From: Planctomycetota bacterium
GTDB taxonomy: Bacteria; Planctomycetota; UBA8742; UBA2392
Length of the DNA stretch: 36,367 nucleotides
Direction: 5' to 3'
Assembly (NCBI GenBank): GCA_020848275.1
Contig: JADLAK010000042.1
Location: forward strand, 1 to 36,367
Shown: one piece after another, positions 33,462 through 36,367 of the stretch
Layout of the letters: every line of letters starts with the position of its first letter
Position numbering within the stretch: the first letter of the stretch is position 1
The notes under the pieces: generated by a model
Database searches by the model: none
What the model was told of the DNA's origin: nothing
What the model saw: only the letters and a program-made list of their open reading frames with translations
Translations under genes and position numbers: made by a program

Positions 33462-33986
33462 ATGACCGAAACGCACAAACCCAAGCCGCGCCCCAACGTC
33501 GCCGCACGAACGATTATCGTGCACGAGGGCCACGTGCTGTTGTTGTGCGCCAACGAACCGGGGCGCACCTGGTACTTCCTGCCCGGCGGCCACGCCGAAC
33601 ACAGCGAAATGCTGGCGGAAACCGCCCGGCGTGAGGCGCGCGAAGAAACCGGGCTCGAGGTCATCGTCGAACGGCCGCTGTACCTGCGCGAGTTCATCGC
33701 GGGCCGCCACAAACGCCGCGCCAAGGGCATGCCGGAACTGCACCACGCGCTGGCGCTGATTTTCCTGTGCCGCATCGACGGCAACTGGCTTGCGAGCCGC
33801 GACTTTCGCGCCGCAACGAGATTTTCTCCCGACGCCAACGTGAAAGTCACGCAAGCCGGCGCGCAGTGGCACGCGCTGGACAAGCTTGCGGAGCTGGAGA
33901 TTCACCCGCCGCATCTTAAACGTGCGCTGATGGGCAAGTTCCCGCCGCCGGCGGAACAGGGGATCGAGTTCTGGCCGGAAGACTGA
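33462..33986 (+). CDS. Nudix hydrolase
   Basis: The protein has 174 residues. The Nudix box G-x5-E-x7-REUxEExGU is intact as GHAEHSEMLAETARREAREETGL, with the metal-binding glutamates in REAREE. Nudix enzymes hydrolyse nucleoside diphosphates linked to another group; the substrate cannot be told from sequence. An N-terminal TETHKPKPRPN tail precedes the first strand. The ATG at 33462 is the simplest start; one at 33426 would add 12 residues. It is divergent from the secreted hydrolase gene. Confidence 0.92.
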   Translation: MTETHKPKPRPNVAARTIIVHEGHVLLLCANEPGRTWYFLPGGHAEHSEMLAETARREAREETGLEVIVERPLYLREFIAGRHKRRAKGMPELHHALALIFLCRIDGNWLASRDFRAATRFSPDANVKVTQAGAQWHALDKLAELEIHPPHLKRALMGKFPPPAEQGIEFWPED

Positions 33987-33989
33987 CGC

Positions 33990-34039
33990 GGGCGACGCAC
34001 CCGACTTCGCTGAAGCTTCGTCGGGCAACCGCGTCGCCC
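33990..34039. repeat. Palindromic dispersed element, copy 3
   Basis: The core (34001-34024) has the arms CCGACTTCGC and GCTTCGTCGG around TGAA. The outer arms GGGCGACGC (33990-33998) and GCGTCGCCC (34031-34039) pair perfectly. They differ in sequence from those of copy 1 but preserve pairing. It lies between the Nudix stop and the tRNA-Ser gene, about 40 bases upstream of the tRNA. Confidence 0.85.
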
Positions 34040-34077
34040 CTACAGATTTTCGCGTCCGTTGCTACCTTTACGCCTGT

Positions 34078-34167
34078 GGAAGGGTGGCAGAGTGGTCGAT
34101 TGCGGCGGTTTTGAAAACCGCTGTGGCCGTAAGGTCACCGGGGGTTCGAATCCCTCCCCTTCCGCCA
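34078..34167 (+). tRNA. tRNA-Ser(UGA)
   Basis: The acceptor stem GGAAGGG pairs with CCCTTCC, with discriminator G and encoded CCA (34165-34167). The anticodon stem GCGGT/ACCGC encloses the loop TTTGAAA with anticodon TGA (34112-34114). The long variable arm (GTGGCCGTAAGGTCACC) is typical of class II serine tRNAs. The T-loop GGTTCGAATCC is present. The stop codon of the convergent regulator gene begins at the very next base. Confidence 0.96.
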
Positions 34168-35700
34168 CTATTCTTTTGATTTCCCTGCGATCATGGGCTC
34201 GAAGCAATCAAAGCCCGCGGCATCCAGGCGTTTGAAGAATTCCAGCGACCTCTGGTACTGCGCCTTGCCGTCGGCGCGATTTTCAAGCAGCACCATGCCG
34301 TTTCGGGCGTGGGTAGCCTGGAGTTCGATCGTCGGCGTGATCTCGTCGGGGATCATGCCGCGCACACGTTCAGCCTCGGCCAGGGCCTGGCGAGCCACCG
34401 CCGTGAGGCCCGAGATGCGCGCGATCTGCGTACGAAACACCGCAACCGAAAACGCACGCACCTTGGGATGCTGGCCCTCAAGGCGCGCGCGGCCCAGACG
34501 CTCCGGAATTTCCTCCGCGGCCTTCTTGCCGGGTTTCTCGAAAGCCTCCAGCAGCCCTTGCGCCTGCACGGCGTCCCACTCTCCCGGGGCGGCTTGCGGC
34601 GGCCGCGCGGCGCCCACGCCTTCGCGGATAACGCGGCGCAGCATGTCGGGGTCCTCATGCCAGCAAGCGAAGCGAAGCAACGCGCGGAACTTCCCGGCGT
34701 TGGCCGAACCCAGCGTCAGCGCCTCCACGGGCGTCGAGATGCCAAGGTAAAGATGAAGCCGCACCAGTAATATCGAGTGGATGCCGCGCAGCATGCTGCC
34801 CATCACGGGAATGACCTCGTTCAGCGCGCGCCAGGCTTCAACCAGGTTGCCGAGATCCAGTTCGAGCATTGCGATCAGGCTGTGCAGCCGCCAATCCATG
34901 TCCGTCTGTTTGCTCGCCTTGGCGTCGCCGTACAGGCCGATGGCGGCTCGGCAAATCCGCCGCGCCTCGTGCACCATGCCGTAAGTGCGCATCGACATCG
35001 CAAGGCTATGGCCCGCCACAGCCACCTCGAAGGGATCGGCCTTGTCCTTGGCCATGCGGCGCGTCAGGTTGACGCGGTCCATGCGGATCGAACGCTCGAC
35101 GTTCTCGGCGTAGTACTCATAGTGGGACTGCAGGTGTGAAAAATCGAGTTGCAGCGACTCGTCGCCGCAAAGGCGCGAAACCTGCTCGCCGGCCTTGATG
35201 ATTGCGGCGGCCTGGTCGAACTTGCGCGCCCGCAGCGCGGCCGCCAGGTCATCGACGATCTGCTTGAACACGGGCCGCGTCTTGCCGTCCAGGCGCGCGC
35301 GCAACTCCTCGTGGCGTCGCATCGCGTCGTTGAGCTCGTGCAGCACCTGCAGGTGCTGTTTGCCGGTCAGCGAACCCAGGCGCATCTGCGACACGGCGTT
35401 CATTGCCTCGACCAGCGCCAGCAGGTCGCCGGCCATGGCCGCATTGCTTGACGTAACGTCGGCCAGATACGGCGTGCCTTCGCCCGTGAGCAGCCACGCC
35501 GGGTTGACGCCCAGGCCTTTGACCAGCGCGCCGCAGAATTCGGCGGGCATGCGCGCGCCCTTGAGGTAGCGGTGCACGTTGGCCACGGGCGCGCCGGTCT
35601 TGCGCGCGACCTCCGATTGCCCGTGCTGGTTTACCAGCCAGGCCAGGCGGCCCGTTGAGCCCGCGGCTGGCGTTGTCGCGGTTTTTCGGTTTTGCGCCAT
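34168..35700 (-). CDS. HTH-type (XRE-like) protein with helical-repeat C-terminus
   Basis: The protein has 510 residues from the ATG at 35700, chosen because AGGAG sits seven bases upstream. Residues about 15-80 form a Cro/cI-like DNA-binding domain (LAWLVNQHGQSEVARKTGAPVANVHRYLKGARMP), ending in the familiar NPAWLLTGEG. The long C-terminal part is all-helical with Leu/Ala repeats, similar to the TPR-like regions of peptide-sensing or stress regulators. No membrane segment or catalytic motif is seen. Possible target sites include the palindromes near 35810-35894 just upstream. The gene abuts the tRNA-Ser gene with no spacer; its 3' end would run antisense into the tRNA. Confidence 0.85.
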   Translation of the reverse strand: MAQNRKTATTPAAGSTGRLAWLVNQHGQSEVARKTGAPVANVHRYLKGARMPAEFCGALVKGLGVNPAWLLTGEGTPYLADVTSSNAAMAGDLLALVEAMNAVSQMRLGSLTGKQHLQVLHELNDAMRRHEELRARLDGKTRPVFKQIVDDLAAALRARKFDQAAAIIKAGEQVSRLCGDESLQLDFSHLQSHYEYYAENVERSIRMDRVNLTRRMAKDKADPFEVAVAGHSLAMSMRTYGMVHEARRICRAAIGLYGDAKASKQTDMDWRLHSLIAMLELDLGNLVEAWRALNEVIPVMGSMLRGIHSILLVRLHLYLGISTPVEALTLGSANAGKFRALLRFACWHEDPDMLRRVIREGVGAARPPQAAPGEWDAVQAQGLLEAFEKPGKKAAEEIPERLGRARLEGQHPKVRAFSVAVFRTQIARISGLTAVARQALAEAERVRGMIPDEITPTIELQATHARNGMVLLENRADGKAQYQRSLEFFKRLDAAGFDCFEPMIAGKSKE

Positions 35701-35740
35701 AAGGGCTCCTGATTTTCGTTTCCGAGAATCCAGTCGGCGC

Positions 35741-35746
35741 ATCATA
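35741..35746 (-). promoter_or_regulatory. Candidate -10 box of the HTH gene
   Basis: TATGAT on the minus strand lies about 40 bases upstream of the HTH start. No good -35 box is found at 16-18 bases, so the call is weak. Confidence 0.3.
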
Positions 35747-35809
35747 GCGCAACTGTGTTTCGATTTCGTTAGATTGATGGCGGCAGGAAAAGCAGCACCT
35801 GCCTGACCT

Positions 35810-35894
35810 GGCGGACGGTTTTCCTTCCTCCCCGAAGGGATCTCCCACCGTCCGCCCGGGATGAGGCGACTCGTGCACGAGTCGCCTCATCCCG
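35810..35894. repeat. Nested inverted repeat and 38-base perfect palindrome
   Basis: GGCGGACGGT (35810-35819) pairs with ACCGTCCGCC (35847-35856), with a small CCTTC/GAAGG stem inside. Directly after, 35857-35894 is a perfect palindrome built on CGGGATGAGGCGACTCGTG and its reverse complement. Neither ends in a T-run, so they are unlikely to be terminators. Confidence 0.85.
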
Positions 35895-35899
35895 TTAAA

Positions 35900-35934
35900 C
35901 AAAGCAGCCCGCCCTGGGGGCGGGGCCGCTTTTA
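35900..35934 (-). terminator. Terminator of the truncated secreted-protein gene
   Basis: On the minus strand AAAGCGGCCCCGCCC pairs with GGGCGGGCTGCTTT with one bulge and one mismatch, then runs into TTGTTT. It lies about 12 bases after the stop codon of the gene at the right edge. Confidence 0.65.
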
Positions 35935-35945
35935 TTTGACAATGT

Positions 35946-36367
35946 CTAACTCGTCTTGCGGCGGCGGGTGGCGGTCACAAGCAGCAGCGCAAGGGCGGCC
36001 AACAGCAGCCACGGCGTTGCGGCGGCGCCGCCGGTGCAACTGCCGCCGTCGAGGCCCGCGGTAAAGGCCGTGTCCGAGTTGTTGCTCGGCGTGCTTTCGC
36101 CCAGGATGTCAATGGTGTTGGTCGTCGCGCCAAAGAAGCTCGGCGTCGTCGAGAAGCTCAGGCTGTAGCCCTGCCCCGGGCGATCAATGCCGAGGTCGGT
36201 AAAGTTCGCAACGCCCGCGATCACCGTGATCGGGTTGGTTCCAAGCAAAATCGCATGGTCGCTGCCCGTGGCCGGCGTGATGTAGGCGTTGAGCGTCGCC
36301 GCATTTTCGCCCACGCACACCACATCATCGGCGTCGCAGACGTTGACCACCGGCTGCACCTGGAAGC
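35946..36367 (-). CDS. C-terminal fragment of a surface protein with Ig-like domain and C-terminal membrane anchor
   Basis: The gene runs off the right edge, so only the last 140 residues are seen; the GTG at 36359 is internal. A beta-rich Ig-like module is visible (TLNAYITPATG, ITVIAGVANFTDLGIDRPGQGYSLSFS). The last 35 residues read DGGSCTGGAAATP, a hydrophobic span (WLLLAALALLLVTA) and TRRRKTS. This Gly/Cys motif, membrane segment and Arg tail match the layout of C-terminal sorting signals (GlyGly-CTERM or MYXO-CTERM type), which are cleaved during surface attachment. The exact class cannot be told from one sequence. Confidence 0.75.
   Translation of the reverse strand, partial: FQVQPVVNVCDADDVVCVGENAATLNAYITPATGSDHAILLGTNPITVIAGVANFTDLGIDRPGQGYSLSFSTTPSFFGATTNTIDILGESTPSNNSDTAFTAGLDGGSCTGGAAATPWLLLAALALLLVTATRRRKTS

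Noticed and set aside
33990..34167. Hairpin plus tRNA considered as an integrated mobile element attachment site
   Set aside because: No integrase and no duplicated tRNA end are seen in the window, so only the adjacency is reported.

Overview
The window reads as a piece of a high-GC bacterial chromosome, most likely a planctomycete or a close relative. The evidence is the run polA, (lipoprotein), coaE, rho; Rho with a long disordered Arg/Gln/Pro-rich extension; a very long ThyX; a large secreted VIT/VWA protein; a cyclase-ATPase-TPR giant protein; an ECF sigma factor next to a FecR-like/LRR membrane protein; and many short palindromic repeats of the kinds I associate with planctomycete and other environmental genomes. 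The taxon is an inference from gene content. No rRNA, CRISPR array, phage or transposase gene is visible.

Layout. 160-3297 (minus): two tandem paralogous membrane-anchored proteins with a shared C-terminal beta plus BRCT-like module. 3637-10805 (plus): polA, a lipoprotein gene bracketed by two direct copies of a palindromic element, coaE, and rho with its terminator. 10902-13672 (minus): a two-gene, lower-GC operon of exported proteins of unknown function with a 4-base start/stop overlap. 13815-16460 (plus): ECF sigma factor and a transmembrane FecR-like/LRR protein. 16561-17357 (plus): promoter, rplU, rpmA, terminator. 17511-18176 (plus): 1-Cys peroxiredoxin. 18301-20910 (minus): VIT/VWA/PDZ lipoprotein. 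21103-28001 (plus): zinc-ribbon/cyclase/ATPase/TPR protein and a TPR-metallopeptidase with its own terminator. 28099-29058 (plus): thyX. 29356-32472 (minus): degenerate ClpS-like protein joined stop-to-start to an RND/HpnN-like exporter. 32542-33387 (minus): secreted dienelactone hydrolase. 33462-33986 (plus): Nudix hydrolase. 34078-34167: tRNA-Ser(UGA). 34168-35700 (minus): HTH regulator. 35946-36367 (minus): 3' end of a secreted, C-terminally anchored protein.

The housekeeping genes serve replication and repair (PolA), CoA synthesis (CoaE), transcription termination (Rho), the ribosome (L21, L27, tRNA-Ser) and dTMP synthesis (ThyX). Between them lie cell-envelope and signalling genes.

The most unusual layer is the repeats. 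Nearly every intergenic gap carries a hairpin or a tandem repeat. One element family recurs three times with identical arms, a variable centre and covarying outer stems, and one of these copies sits in frame inside rho. Another element forms the 5' end and the 3' flank of the lipoprotein gene and supplies part of its signal peptide. Other points worth a second look are the A/C-rich rho leader that could be a Rho-binding site, the degenerate ClpS-like protein with a possibly leaderless start, the sigma-LRR pair and the low-GC exported pair.
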